Shown: positions 25,219-36,672 of the stretch, piece by piece
How the letters are laid out: every line of letters starts with the position of its first letter
How positions within the stretch are numbered: the stretch's first letter is position 1
Assembly (NCBI GenBank): GCA_026545225.1
Contig: CM048852.1
Span: forward strand, 57,047,146-57,111,145
Origin: Cornus controversa
Taxonomy: Eukaryota; Streptophyta; Magnoliopsida; Cornales; Cornaceae
Direction of reading: 5' to 3'
DNA: 64,000 nucleotides
Program-made: the position numbers and the translations under genes
Notes under the pieces: model-generated
What the model saw: only the letters and a program-made list of their open reading frames with translations
Database searches by the model: none
What the model was told of the DNA's origin: nothing

Positions 25219-26474
25219 TGATAAGTGCACAAAACTTGCTATTTTATATCCTAAAATAAGTTTTTAATTCATCTTTTATTTTATTTAAAGGTTCTTATCT
25301 TTGCATTTTATGTTTTATAGGGGTTGAGTTACAAATAAGAAGTAAAGCAGCAAAAGAGGGCTAAAAAGGATGTATATAGCCAAAGATGAACATAAGAAGA
25401 ATTGTAGGAGAGATGGTATTCTGTGCAATTTACTTCACAAGAGGTCTCAAGTTCAAAACTTTGCCAAATATTTTGTACACGACCACGTCTGCAGTCCAGA
25501 ATTGAAATTAAAGATATGGAAATCAAATTTTAGATATTTAAATTCAAAATTTTGTATTTTGAATTTTTGTTTTTGAATTTTGAATTTTGAATTTGGTATT
25601 TCAAATTTGTATTTTGAATTTTGTATTTTAAATTTTTCCCACCTAAACCATGCCCCTCTAACTCTATAAATAGGGGGTCTTAGGGGATGGTGAAGGGAGG
25701 TTAGAAATTGTAGAGAAATTATAGAAAAAAATAGTGTAATTGTTTTATTGATTCAATGATGAGTAGTAGTTTCATTTCTATTTGTTTGTTTTCTATTAAT
25801 ATGCAAGCGTAAACATCCTTCTCAAGGGAGTGATGAAGCCACAATGGCTGAAGTATATGTAAGTTGTTTTATTTTCTTGTCTACTTTTTCCTCCCAAGAG
25901 CATTCTTCTACTCTTCTATTCTGGATTTTATTTTATAAAATTAGAGGAAGGATTTTTCGTGTTTGCCAAATAATGGTAATTCGAAGAATGCCTACCTCTG
26001 TTTACCTAGCCAATGTGCATCAGATTAAGTAAAGAAATGTCTCTCTCATATATAATCAAGTCATTCTTTTATATTCCATATTTTCCTTCATCTTTCCAAG
26101 TTCTAATTGGATTGGTGAAGTGTATTGATTATTGGAGGAAAAACTAGATAAGAATATAAAAAAAAAACTTTATTTATATGGATCCATGGTGGTGAATTCT
26201 CTTTCCTTGAGATTTGTCCCATCATTTGATCTAAGACATTTAATATTAGTTTTTATTATTAAATAAAAAATCAGAATTTTATTTTTTTAAATATTCATTT
26301 TTCATCTCAAGAGATTTTAGTTTTGAATTTTAGACTTGTTACTGATTCTCACTTGAGAGTGGTTCGACCCTGCTTACTACTATACAGTTTTTAGTAAAGT
26401 TTTTGCAGGTTTTATTATTTTTTGTACGAAGTGTAGAAAAGCAACGACAAACATCCACTAATCTACACCCGTCA
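25219..26474 (+). mobile_element. Solo LTR (1256 bp) nested in the Copia element
   Basis: Starts TGATAAGTGCAC, ends CACCCGTCA, and is flanked by a perfect 5-base duplication AATGT (25214-25218 and 26475-26479). A TATA box (CTATAAATAG) lies near 25667. A related copy is at 34755-35912. Length and ends suggest the LTR of a Ty3/Gypsy element (Tat/Athila-like; inference). Since the target duplication is intact, it most likely arose by recombination between the two LTRs of a full element. Confidence 0.85.
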
Positions 26475-26511
26475 AATGTGAAATACCCATGCCCTCAAGT
26501 AACTATCGAAG

Positions 26512-26770
26512 CTAAAGAAGTTCTTGAGTGATATCAGTTAGAGCATGATATCTAGCCTCTATATTGGAGGGTGAAGTGATAGATTGTTTCTTGCTGCACC
26601 AAGAAATAAGAGAATCACCCAAGAATAAGTAATATCTAGTAATGGAGTGACGATCAGTGAGATCTCCAGCCCAGTCAGCATCAAAGTAGGCACAGAGAAC
26701 AAGAGAAGAATGAGCAAAAAAGTGAAACCCTTGAAACATAGTACCTTTGATGTATCAAAAAATGCGAAGA
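26512..26770 (-). pseudogene. Copia RNase H remnant
   Basis: On the minus strand a frame reads AYFDADWAGDLTDRHSITRY and SLISWCSKKQ, typical of the RNase H end of Copia polyproteins. The fragment is flanked by stops. Confidence 0.85.
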
Positions 26771-26882
26771 ACGACATCATAATGGGTAGATCTTGGAGTT
26801 GATAGGAATTGACTGATAATGTGAACTATATAAGCAATGTCAAGGCGAGTAACTGTAAGATAGACAAGATTGCCACTAATTG

Positions 26883-27688
26883 TTAATACAATGTTGCATT
26901 ACTAAGCAGAGTACCATCTAGAGGAGTGAGACACATGTTGGTTTCCAGAGGAGTAGAATATGCTTTACAATCAGTGAGAGCAGCTTCAGCAAGAATGACG
27001 GAGGCATACTTGGCTTGTGAGATATAATAACCACTGGAATCAGAATGAATCTCAAGACCCAAGAAATAACTTAGGTGTCCAAGATCGTTCATCTCAAAAT
27101 GATGACTAAGAGATTGTTTAAGAGTAGAAATCATCTCTGATAATTATCATATCATTAACATAGAGAAGTAGAAAAGTAATACCAGATACAGCCTTCTGAA
27201 TGAATAGGCCAGAATCATAAAAGCTGGGTGTAAATTCAAAATTGCAAATAAACAGAGCTAAATTTTGCAAACTAGGACTGAGGAGCTTGTTTAAGACCAT
27301 ATAGAGCACGACGAAGTCTGCAGACTTGATGATGAGAGTGATTGTATCCAGGAGGATGTTTCATATAAACTTTTTCTGCAAGATGCCCATTGAGAAATGC
27401 ATTTTTGACATCCATTTGAAAAAGATCCCATTTACGAATATCAGCAACTGCAAGTAAACTGCGAACAGAAGTCAATCGGGCGACAAGAGTAAAAGTCTCT
27501 TTATAATCAATACCATATTTCTGTGTATAACCTTTAGTAACCAGACGAGCTTTGTATCGTTCTATAGGGCTATCAGAATGAATCTTAATTTTGTAGACCC
27601 ATTTACAGCCAACAATATTTTTTCCAAAAGGTAGATCAACCGTGTCTCGTGTATGAGATTGGTCGAGAGTATGTAATTCATCTGCCAT
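26883..27688 (-). pseudogene. Copia reverse transcriptase remnant
   Basis: Frames on the minus strand show [33 protein letters not shown] and ALYGLKQAP. After a frameshift follows LLLYVNDMII, where the catalytic YVDD has become YVND, then the HFEMNDLGHLSYFLGLEI block. The frameshifts and the lost active-site Asp mean no activity. Confidence 0.88.
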
Positions 27689-28156
27689 AACTTGTTGCTA
27701 ATGAGGATTAGAACTAGATTCTTGATAAGATTAAGGTTCATGATGAGATAAAATAGTGAAAAAATAATGATAGTCACGAAGGTAACCTGGTGTGGTTCTT
27801 ACCTGATCTGAATGATGAGTACCATTAGATGGCCCTGTGGAAAGGATATCAAATGTAGAGGATTCAGCAACATGATCATCAGTAGGAGCAGACCCATTAG
27901 GAGAGACCATATGTGGGAGCTCAGAGGGAAGTAGAAGATATGGAGAGATATGAATAGTATTTGGTGAAATCGATAGTTAACCTGCAGATGGTGGTTGGTC
28001 GGTGTCTGTGTCAGAAGGAAAGATATCAATAGTGGGATCACTAAAGCAGAACAATGTAGATGGAGAAGAGATGTGAAACTTAGAAAGAGATAAGAACATC
28101 TTATGTTTCTAAAAAATGACATGACGAGAGATACGTAATCATTTAGAGATAGGATC

Positions 28157-28621
28157 TCAACAACGACAACCCTTGTGTTCAATCCCATAGCTTAAGAAAT
28201 AGCAAAGACGAGCACGAGGTTCTAACTTGGTGCATTTATGAGGTTGAAAGAGGATAAAATAAGTATAACCAAAGACCTTGAGAAGATTATAAGAAGGGGT
28301 AACACCATATAAACGCTTGTAAAAAGATTGATTTTGGAGGATAAACATGGGAACACGATTGATGGTATAAATAGCAGTAAAGGTTGTTTTCCCCCAGAAT
28401 TTTTCAGGACATAAATTGGAAATAAGAAGAGTGCGAACAGTATCTAAGATATGTCTGTGTTTACGTTCAGCTCTCCCATTTTGTTGAGAAATGTCAGGAT
28501 AAGAATAATGAGAAACAATGCCATGTTGGCAAAGAAACTTGAGAAAATTGGTTTTCTTGTATTCTATGGCATTATCAGCACGAATTTTTTTGATAGATCT
28601 TGAAAATTGAGTTTTGACCAT
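28157..28621 (-). pseudogene. Copia integrase remnant
   Basis: The minus-strand frame contains IRADNAIEY, HGIVSHYSYPDISQQNGRAERK and PEKFWGKTTFTAIYTINRVP, the second half of a Copia integrase core including the conserved Asp and the catalytic-Glu region (QQNGRAERK). The first half, to about 29.1 kb, is more decayed. Confidence 0.85.
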
Positions 28622-29344
28622 GTTGGCAAAATCATAGTAAAGTTGAGGTAATTCATAGCGATTATTCGTTAGATAGAGCTAGGTAATCCAAAAATAATTA
28701 TCTATGAAAATGACAAAATATTTTGACCCCCCCATTGTGAAATTAGGAGAAGGTCCCCAAACATCAGAATAAACTAAGTCAAAAGGAGCAGTTGAAACAA
28801 AATCACTTTTATTAAAGGATAAAGCTAGTTGTTTTCCAAGTTGACAATGCAAACAAGTGACATCATCATTTTTGATAGACCCTAATAGACAAGTGGTTAC
28901 TAAAGAGTGAATGCGCCCAACAAAAACATGCCCTAGTCTTGAATGCCAAAGGTTGAAAGAAGGAGTTGTAGAGGTGGATGCAGCAATAGAAGAATGATGA
29001 GAAGGAAAATAAAGATTGGTGAGCTCAAATAATCTTCCAACTTTAAGGCTTACCCCAAGGATCTGTCCTATTTGAGGATCTTGTACAGAACAACAAGAAA
29101 AAGAAAAAAGAACATTAAGTCCAAGTTTACATATATGACCAACTGAAATAAGATTAAGAGTATGTTCAGGTATATGAAAGGTCTCAGAGAGTGTGACACA
29201 AGGGGTGGATATTTTTCATGTATGATTTACTTCTATATGAGATCCATCAACAGTGGTAATAAGAAGGGTGCAAGTAGTAAAATTTTGGGAGGTGAAGATT
29301 GTGGAATTAGAAGTTATGTAATTACAACAGGCATAATAAAAAAA

Positions 29345-30394
29345 TCAAGAAAAGTTACTTGAAGTAACAGACATAGCAGTAGAGTGCGTACCAGAAGTGA
29401 AAAGGAGTTGTTGGAGCAGATCCCTTAGATCATTGGTAGAGACAGATGATCTGAAATCTGGCAAAGAAAATCCTTCAGCTGTAACAGCCGTGACAGATGG
29501 GTGACTAAACTTAGGTTTAACATTACGGGATGTGGTTTTGTAAACATGCTTGAAGCAATCTCTCTGATAATGACTAGGTCCTTTCTTATGACAAAATTTG
29601 TAGACTCTGATAGGACAGTTCAGAAGAGCATGATGAAGATCATTACAATAAGTACAACTTGGCTGAGAAGAAAACTTAGATGAATATTGACTGACCATGT
29701 GGTAGGGTGTAGCAAGAATTGTATCAGTGGTCTGTGATGGGAGATTCAGAGATTGAAGAGTACCAAGATAAGTTTTCTTTTATAGAAGCTCAGAGACAAC
29801 ACTTTCTATAGTGGGAAGTGGATGCCTGTGTAGAAGAGAGGCCCGAACGGATTCAAATTTATTAGTGAGAGTCATGAGAAATGTTATCAACCTTTTTTGA
29901 TATCTGTAAATAGTAAACTTTTGGGTATCCGTAAAACAATCCCATGTAGGTTATGAGAGAGTTAACTGATTCCAAATAGCATACATTTCAGAAAGAAAGT
30001 TATGGATAGATTGACTAGGCTTCTGAAAAGTACAATGAAGAGTCTTCTAGAGTTGAAATTGATGAGCCAGATCAAAAGTGGTGTACCTATTCTGAAGAAA
30101 ATCCCAGACCGCTTTGGCAGTATCGAAACAACCAAATTATAGGTCAATAGATGAAATTGAGGTAATATGGAATTATGTGATAACTTGATGATTTTTGCTA
30201 TCCCAATCATCAAGTCGTTCTATATATTTATCGTTGGCTTCAAATTCTTCTTTCTTGGGTTCAGTAATAGTACCAGTGATAAGATGCCAAAACTTACGAC
30301 CCTTCAAGAAGCTTGTTATAGCTGGAGCCCAAGAAGAGTAATTAGGGCCATCAAGAATAATGGTGATAGATTGAGATACCTCAGAGCGTTCCAT
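29345..30394 (-). pseudogene. Copia gag remnant with CCHC zinc knuckle
   Basis: The minus strand begins at ATG 30394 (MERSEVSQSITIILDGPNYSSW), followed by FLKGRKFWHLITG, the usual Copia gag start. Downstream (29345-29698) is a CX2CX4HX4C knuckle (CTYCNDLHHALLNC). A second knuckle follows that has lost its first Cys. Frameshifts separate the parts. Confidence 0.82.
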
Positions 30395-30559
30395 AGATGC
30401 AGGGCCTTGAAACTGGTTTTTTTTTTTAAAATCGGTCTGATCTGGGTCAGTTTAGGTTTACCCGGTCTGATGTGGCACGGGTTTAGTCTGACTGAAAATA
30501 ATTAAAAAATCGATCTTGCCTTTCCGTCGAGTAAGTATGATCAGAGAGAATCAATGGTG

Positions 30560-31600
30560 ACCAGAGAGGATGATTGGCGAAGCATTGATGAAGACACAAC
30601 GATTTTCGTCGTGTCACTAGCAGAGGCACCGGGAGAAGCTCCGACAAATGTGGCACAACAAAGTTGTGTAGGTGGCGCAGCAAAGATGTGTTTTTTGGAG
30701 AGTTTCAGAGGTGACAGACAGAGTTAGATGCTCGCTGTTAGTGCTCGGAGACGACGAGTAGAGACAAAATCTGTGTTGGCACAACAAAGCTGTGTATGTG
30801 GCATAACAAAGACAAATATGTGTTTGTCGGAGAGTTTCGAACAAAGATGTGTTTGGCCGTCAATTTTGAAGATGACTGATAGAGATAGATGCTCGCCGTC
30901 AATGCTCGGAGATGACTAATAGAGACAGAAGTTGTGTTTGTCAGAGATGACAAAGGTTACAATTGTGGTACCTGTAGTCGTCTTCGACTCTTCACGAAAG
31001 AGAGGCACAACGGGATTGCAGAGATTGATGGGTTTTAGAAGCGGCACTTGTTCTGTGGAAGTGCTTGTTTGGCAACTGACAGTGGGCTCTTCTGTTTGGT
31101 GGGGCTAAATTATTATTTGAACGGTGGTGAAAATTTGGTGGCAGTGCTTGTTTGGTTATGGATGGTGAACAGTGGCAAAAAATTGGTGGCAGTGTTTGTT
31201 TGGTTGTAGATGGTGAACAGTGGCGATGGTGGGTGGTTAATGGGCTCTTCTAGTTGGTGGGCTAAATTATTGTTTGAATAGTGGCAAAAATTGGTGGTAG
31301 CGCTTGTTTGGTTGTGGATGGTGAACAGTGGCGATGGTGTGTATGATTGAATAGATGGGTCTAGCTGTGGCGATGATGGAGAGAAATATAGATAGCATAG
31401 TGGATGGTGGCTTTTTGGGGTGGTCACTATTTTGGTAGTTACAGTGGTGGTTACTGTTTTGGGTTCTTGGGTGGTCACTGGTACCGTGGCTGTGATGATG
31501 GATACAGTTGATATGGTGGAGATGCGTATGTATAGATAGGTGTTGATGAATAGTTGATAAAACAATGGTTGGGTCTGGAATCGTTTATGGCTCTGATACT
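30560..31600 (-). repeat. Copia untranslated leader with tandem repeats
   Basis: Between the 5' LTR and gag. On the plus strand a unit of about 45-110 bases with TTGTTTGGTTGTGGATGGTG and GAACAGTGGCGATGG recurs three times (31131-31345). Another unit of about 130 bases with TAGATGCTCGC and AGATGTGTTT recurs at 30640-30960. Frames through it are Thr/Ser-rich and not convincing proteins. Confidence 0.7.
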
Positions 31601-31601
31601 A

Positions 31602-31797
31602 TGTTATCATAAAGAAATGATAGAGAAATTATATGTATTCATCAACTATAAGTATGTATATCTACAGTACAATAAGACATATATATAGGCAATACAGAGG
31701 GTGAGTCAATGAGAGAATAATGGAATGGAAAGAGAATAAATGGAGAGATTATGGGAGAGACTATAAGGACACATGTTACATATGTACTATACTAACA
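31602..31797 (-). repeat. 5' LTR of the Copia element
   Basis: 196 bases. It is adjacent to the Met-tRNA primer-binding site at about 31588-31600. Compared with the left copy it has small indels near its outer TG end and scattered substitutions, so the insertion is not recent. Confidence 0.9.
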
Positions 31798-32613
31798 AAA
31801 TACATGAATACTAGGGAAATGTATCAACAACAAAGAAAGACTTTGCCATTTTTGTTAACTCTCATTAACGCCATTTACTGTTCCATTGATGAATCTAACG
31901 GAGAAGACGAAGTGGAAGAAAAAAAGTAAAGTTATTAGTAAAGAGAGAATAAAACAAAGAAACACTAGCTTCCAACAAAATATTACTTCAGAAGATAAAA
32001 AATCAATTGTGACTTTTGGACGACAATCATGATCGAGAAATGAATGGAGAATCACAGTGATAGTAGTCAAATTTCTAGACTAAACAATTCGGCTTGAAGC
32101 TCCTCAAAATCTAGCTGTGGAGGTGTGTTTTCATCCTCCGAAATAAAGTCCATTCACAAAGATGATAAAAAAAATCTCTTTTCACAGTTCAAAGACCAAA
32201 ACAAGTTTGAATCAACATTTCAGAGAGGCCAATGAAGGGAATTTTGTAAGATTCTTGATATGAGACACCCCATTCATCACTCTGAGAAGTTCTATGGCGA
32301 CCTAACTCATATCCGCATGTGTATATTTATGTATATTTGTGTATGTATATACAGATAGAGATTGAGTGTGTTTTTTGTGTATGTTTTAGAGAGAGAAACT
32401 ATGCTTACAAGCTGGTTTTAAAATGAAAAATGAGCTTAGCTTTGAAAGGTTTGAAGTGAAAGAGAGAGAGAGAGAGTTGCAATCATTGGCATGTTTAGAA
32501 ATAAAGTGAGGGAGAGAGATTATGTGTGTATTTGTGTATGTAGGTGGCATGGCGTTGTTTAGTGTGTGGGTGGCAAGTTAGAGAGAGAAAAAAAAAAGGG
32601 AGTATAATGGAGT
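31798..32613. other. Spacer between Copia and hAT elements
   Basis: AT-rich sequence with an (AG)n tract near 32463-32475. Nothing coding was recognised. Confidence 0.5.
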
Positions 32614-32793
32614 TAGGGGTGCACACAGTTCGATTCGGTCTGGTTTTGTTGTTTTTTGAAATGAAACTGGTATGGTTCTACAAAAAATGGAACTGAACCG
32701 AACCGTTTAGACCAATGGAATCGAATAGTTTGGTTCGATTCGATTCCACGGTTCCATTATTAGTGCCTTAGTGGGTTCTTATATTATTATAAA

Positions 32794-33069
32794 AGGTAAA
32801 TACCACTTACACCCCCCTCAGTTTAGGCAATATCCCGACTAGACCCCCTCTAATTTCAATATTCCTAACTACACCCCCTGAATTTTGGATTTATTTATCA
32901 AATTTTCCCTTTCGTTATTGTCACGTCAGCAAACAAACGAAATTTGTTGACGTCAGCAAGAGAGAAAAATTGACGGACATTATTGACATGTGTAGTCGGG
33001 AATATTGAAACTAGAGGGGGTCTAGTCGGGATATTGCCTAATCTGAGGGGGGTGTAAGTGGTATTTACC
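32794..33069. mobile_element. Foldback MITE (Mutator-like), copy 1
   Basis: Begins AGGTAAATACC and ends GGTATTTACC. The inverted arms extend to around 100 bases (GCAATATCCCGACTAGAC against GTCTAGTCGGGATATTGC). The 9-base duplication TATTATAAA flanks it (32785-32793 and 33070-33078). The loop holds TGACGTCAGC at 32948-32957. A second copy is at 36395-36672. Confidence 0.9.
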
Positions 33070-33101
33070 TATTATAAATTGTATAATATATATTATATAA
33101 A

Positions 33102-34436
33102 GGGTAAACTACACTGACCTCCCCTGAGGTTAACCTAATTACATAAAACATTAAATTTATGCATTTTGTTGCACTGACCTCCCTTATAACGAATTTGACA
33201 AAACATACGTTAAATTTTAGAGTGATTTTACCATTTTACCCCTTATATATTATTGTTAAAAATAATAAAATATCTGATAGTTGAAATTACCATTTTGCCC
33301 ACATATTAAAAAAAAAAATTCTCTCTCTTCTTCTTCACTATCTCACCACCGATTTCAAACTTCACCGGTTCAACCATCTTCCTCATCAACAGTCACCACC
33401 GATTTATTTGCTGGGTCTCACCACCAGTTGTGAGATTTTCATCAACATGTTTCTACTGGCGGAACTTGGCTTGCGCCGTGTCGTTATAAAAGATGGAGGC
33501 GGCGTCTCCATTGTCACAATGTTGTTTTCGAGCTCCCACGTTTGCTGTGCCATTGCCATCGACGAAGAGAAGGAGGAGTAAGGGTCCATGGCACAGATTG
33601 ACGGTGGTGAGTGTTTGTCATAGATATTTGATGAATATAGCAGATCATTCTCTATCTCTCTCTGTTTTCTCTCTCTACTTTCAACCTCCTACCACTACCA
33701 CCACCCCTTACCACCAGGACCACCACTGCTCCCCATCACCACTTGAAGTATTTCCCCTCCCTCATCTCTCTTCATTCTATTATATCTTTACATAGACACA
33801 CACACACACGTGTAGACAAAACATCATACCCACAAACACCATTAATCCATAAAATAATTGAGATCTGAAGTCATTAATCCAATGATGGTGAATACAAGTG
33901 GCTTGTATATATATTGAACCCATCTAATCAATGCTCTATTTTTGTATGATTAGATACATAGAACCAAACCTATATGAAATGGTGCTTTAGATTATACTTT
34001 TTTTTTTTTTTTCTGTTGATGATGCAAGTGATAGATGATGATTGTAGGTTGTATGTAGAGATTACCCACATTCAAGAGATGAATATTTCCTTTTGAGAAT
34101 ACGCCTCATGAGTGTTACTGGAGTGTGCTAGAATTTGTTGGAGTAGAACCAAATTTTGGTTTTAATGACAAATGGGTCTTCTCTCATGAGATTATATATA
34201 TATATTTGAGAAGATGAAAAATGGAGGTCACGTGTGTAATGAAACAATGAAGGTTACAGAAGGGCATTTTTGTCACTTCAACCAATTTTTTTTTATGAAA
34301 AAGGTGAAATTTTAAACGGAGGGGGGTGTTTGTTATAACGGAGCAAACGTTAGGGGAACACGGTGTAACAAAATGTATAAGTTTGATGTTGTGTGTAATT
34401 AGACCAAACCTCAAGGGAGGTCAGTGTAATTTACCC
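33102..34436. mobile_element. Mutator-like foldback element with possible captured gene fragment
   Basis: Ends GGGTAAACTACACTGACCTC and GAGGTCAGTGTAATTTACCC are inverted repeats, with a perfect 9-base duplication TTATATAAA on both sides (33093-33101 and 34437-34445). The arms continue for about 100 bases. The interior (33340-33620) is less AT-rich. In it the frame starting at ATG 33493 reads MEAASPLSQCCFRAPTFAVP, Ser/Arg-rich like a plastid transit peptide, and runs to a GTGAGT donor-like site near 33608. That suggests a captured first exon, but I cannot name the donor gene. The same family is at 44105-45768. Confidence 0.82.
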
Positions 34437-34754
34437 TTATATAAAGTATAAATAGTTCTCATAATAAGATTATTAGTATATTATTATTAGTTACACACTT
34501 ACACTTACAAGTTTACAACTTACTTATTTATATTAATATATATAATATATTTTTTATACAAATGGTTTGGTTTTGTCCGGTCCTAAATGACATAAAACTA
34601 GAACTAGACCGTTAATTCACGGTCCCATGACTGGATTGAACCGTAGAAAAATTAGACCGAACTGTTCGGTCTGGTCTGGTTTGGACGAATTTTGGTGCAC
34701 CCCTAAGTGGAGTACTGTAAGGACATTTTTGTCACAAAAATAACCTCAGCAAAG

Positions 34755-35912
34755 TGATAAGTGCACAAAACTTGCTATTTTATATCTCAAAATAAGTCTT
34801 TAATTATTATTTTACTTTATTTAAATGTTCTTATCTTTGCATTTTATGTTTTACAGGGATTGATTTCCAAATAAGAAGAAAATAGCAACAAAGGGCTAAA
34901 AAGGATATATATATAGCCAAATATGAACATAAGAAGAATTGTAGTAGAGATGGTATTCTGTGCAATCTATGTCATAAGAGGTCTCAAGTTCAAAACTTTG
35001 CAAAATAATTTTTGCACGGCCACGTCTGCAGTCCAGAATTCAAATTAAAGATATGGAGATCAAATATTAGATAATTAAATTCAAAATTTTGTATTTTAAA
35101 CTTTGAATTTTTGTTTTTAAATTTTGTATTTTGAATTTTTTATTTAAATTTTTTTCCACCTAAATCATTCCCTTCTAACTCTATAAATATGAGGTCTTAG
35201 GGGATGGTGAAGGGATTAGAAATTGTAGAAAAAAATAAAGTGTAGTTGTAAATATTTTCTTGTATTCATTTTATTTTCTTGTAAACACACCTCTCAAAGG
35301 AGTGATGAAGCCACCATGGGTGAAATATAAGTAAGTTATTTTATTTTTTTGTCTAAATTTTTCTCCCAAGATCATTCTTCTACTCTTCTATTCTGGATTT
35401 ATTTTCTAAAATTAGAGGGAGGATTTTTCGTGTTTGCCAAATAATGGTAATTCGAAGAATGCCTACCTCTGTTTACCTAGCCAATGTGCATCAGATTAAG
35501 TAAAGAAATGTTTCTCTCATATATAATCAAGTTTGATTTTTATGTCATATTTTCCTTCATCTTTTCAAGTTGTAATTTGATTGGTGAAGTGTATTATTTA
35601 TTGGAGGAAAAATCATATAAGAATAGTAAAAAAATTATTTAAGTGGATTCACAGTGGTGGATTCCTTTCCCTTGAGATTTATTTTATTATTATAGTTTTA
35701 TTTATTCATTATAATTTTAAAATAAAAAATATTTTTTAAAAAAAATCATTTTCATTCCATAAATTAGTGTGTGAATTTGAGCTCATTTGGAATATCACTT
35801 GAGAGTGGTTCGACCCTACTTATTACTATACAATTTTTAGTAAAATTTTTGCAAGTTTTATTTTTGTACGAAGTGTAGAGAAGCAACGACATCCATTAAT
35901 CTACAGTCGTTA
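34755..35912 (+). mobile_element. Second copy of the TGATAAG solo-LTR family
   Basis: About 1158 bases, alignable over the full length with 25219-26474 including the start TGATAAGTGCAC, the TATA box (CTATAAATA, near 35182) and the end ACAGTCGTTA. The terminal CA has become TA. Flanks CAAAG and AATGG do not match, so no target duplication is visible. It could be a solo LTR with eroded ends or one end of a deleted element. Confidence 0.75.
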
Positions 35913-36394
35913 AATGGCACATGCCAAATAGTCTTCCTTTTTAAACCATCGTTTAGTTCTGTAACCCCCTCAATTTGTTAAGGGGGTTGTGCAAAGAAAA
36001 AAAAAGGTGGGGGTGGGGAGGGAGAATGTCTACAATATACCTGATGTAAATACTCTGGGTGAATCTCATCCATATATGTTTAATATATATTGTAAAATTC
36101 ATTACGCGTGTACAATATATACAACTCAAATTCATCCAATGTATTTATACCGGACGCAACGTAAATCTTTTGGTGGGAAGGAGAGGATTTTATTGTCAAT
36201 CGGTGCAAGTCAAAGAAGTTTTTATACAAATTTTTCTTCTAAAAATGACCATGGGCCTTTAGCCTCCACCTCCTCAAATGATTTTTTGAAAGTTCAAACT
36301 TCAAGGGAAACAAAATGATTGTATGTACTATATATTACTTACATAGGAAAATAAATTAAAAATTAAAGAACTCATACATCAACCATTTAAACTA
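35913..36394. other. Spacer with a short hairpin, no gene
   Basis: Contains the inverted repeat AACCCCCT...AGGGGGTT at about 35962-35988. Nothing coding was recognised. Confidence 0.5.
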
Positions 36395-36672
36395 AGGTAA
36401 ATACCACTTACACCCCCTTAGATTAGGCAATATCCCGACTAGACCTCCTTTAGTTTCAATATTCTCGACTACACCTCATGTCATTAATGTCCATCAATTT
36501 TTCTCTCTTGCTGACGTCAGCAGATTCTGTTTGTTTGCTGACGTGGCACTAACGGAAGGAAAAAATTGATACATAAATTCAAAATTCAGGAGGTGTAGTT
36601 GAGAATATCGAAACTAGAGGGGGTCTAGTCAAAATATTGCCTAAATTGAAGGGGTGTAAGTGATATTTACTC
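36395..36672. mobile_element. Foldback MITE (Mutator-like), copy 2
   Basis: Same family as 32794-33069, starting AGGTAAATACC. It has a perfect 9-base duplication TTTAAACTA (36386-36394 and 36673-36681). Its loop holds the perfect palindrome GCTGACGTCAGC (36510-36521) and GCTGACGTGG (36537-36546). Confidence 0.9.

Larger units (their letters stand above)
24754..31797 (-). mobile_element. Ty1/Copia LTR retrotransposon, decayed, minus strand
   Basis: LTRs at 24754-24947 (3' LTR) and 31602-31797 (5' LTR) begin TG and end CA on both strands and are closely similar. Next to the left LTR is a purine tract (AAGGGGGGA on the minus strand). Next to the right LTR is a primer-binding site complementary to initiator Met tRNA (TATCAGAGCCA on the minus strand). 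Flanks are AAAGA and AAATA, a possible 5-base target duplication with one mismatch. On the minus strand the order is gag, zinc knuckle, integrase, reverse transcriptase, RNase H, as in Copia. Many stops and frameshifts make it inactive. A 1256-bp solo LTR of another family lies inside (25219-26474). Without that, the element is about 5.8 kb. Confidence 0.93.
32614..34705. mobile_element. hAT-like element carrying two nested foldback elements
   Basis: The inverted ends are TAGGGGTGCAC (32614-32624) and GTGCACCCCTA (34695-34705). Flanks AATGGAGT (32606-32613) and AGTGGAGT (34706-34713) are an 8-base duplication with one mismatch, diagnostic of hAT. Subterminal GGTTCGATTCG / GGTCTGGTCTGG repeats follow. 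Removing the two internal insertions (32794-33069 and 33102-34436) leaves only about 460 bases, so the original was a short non-autonomous element. Confidence 0.85.

Noticed and set aside
31113..31565. 150-codon Thr/Ser/His-rich open frame on the minus strand
   Set aside because: It is the tandem-repeat leader of the Copia element, upstream of gag, with no protein similarity that I recognise.
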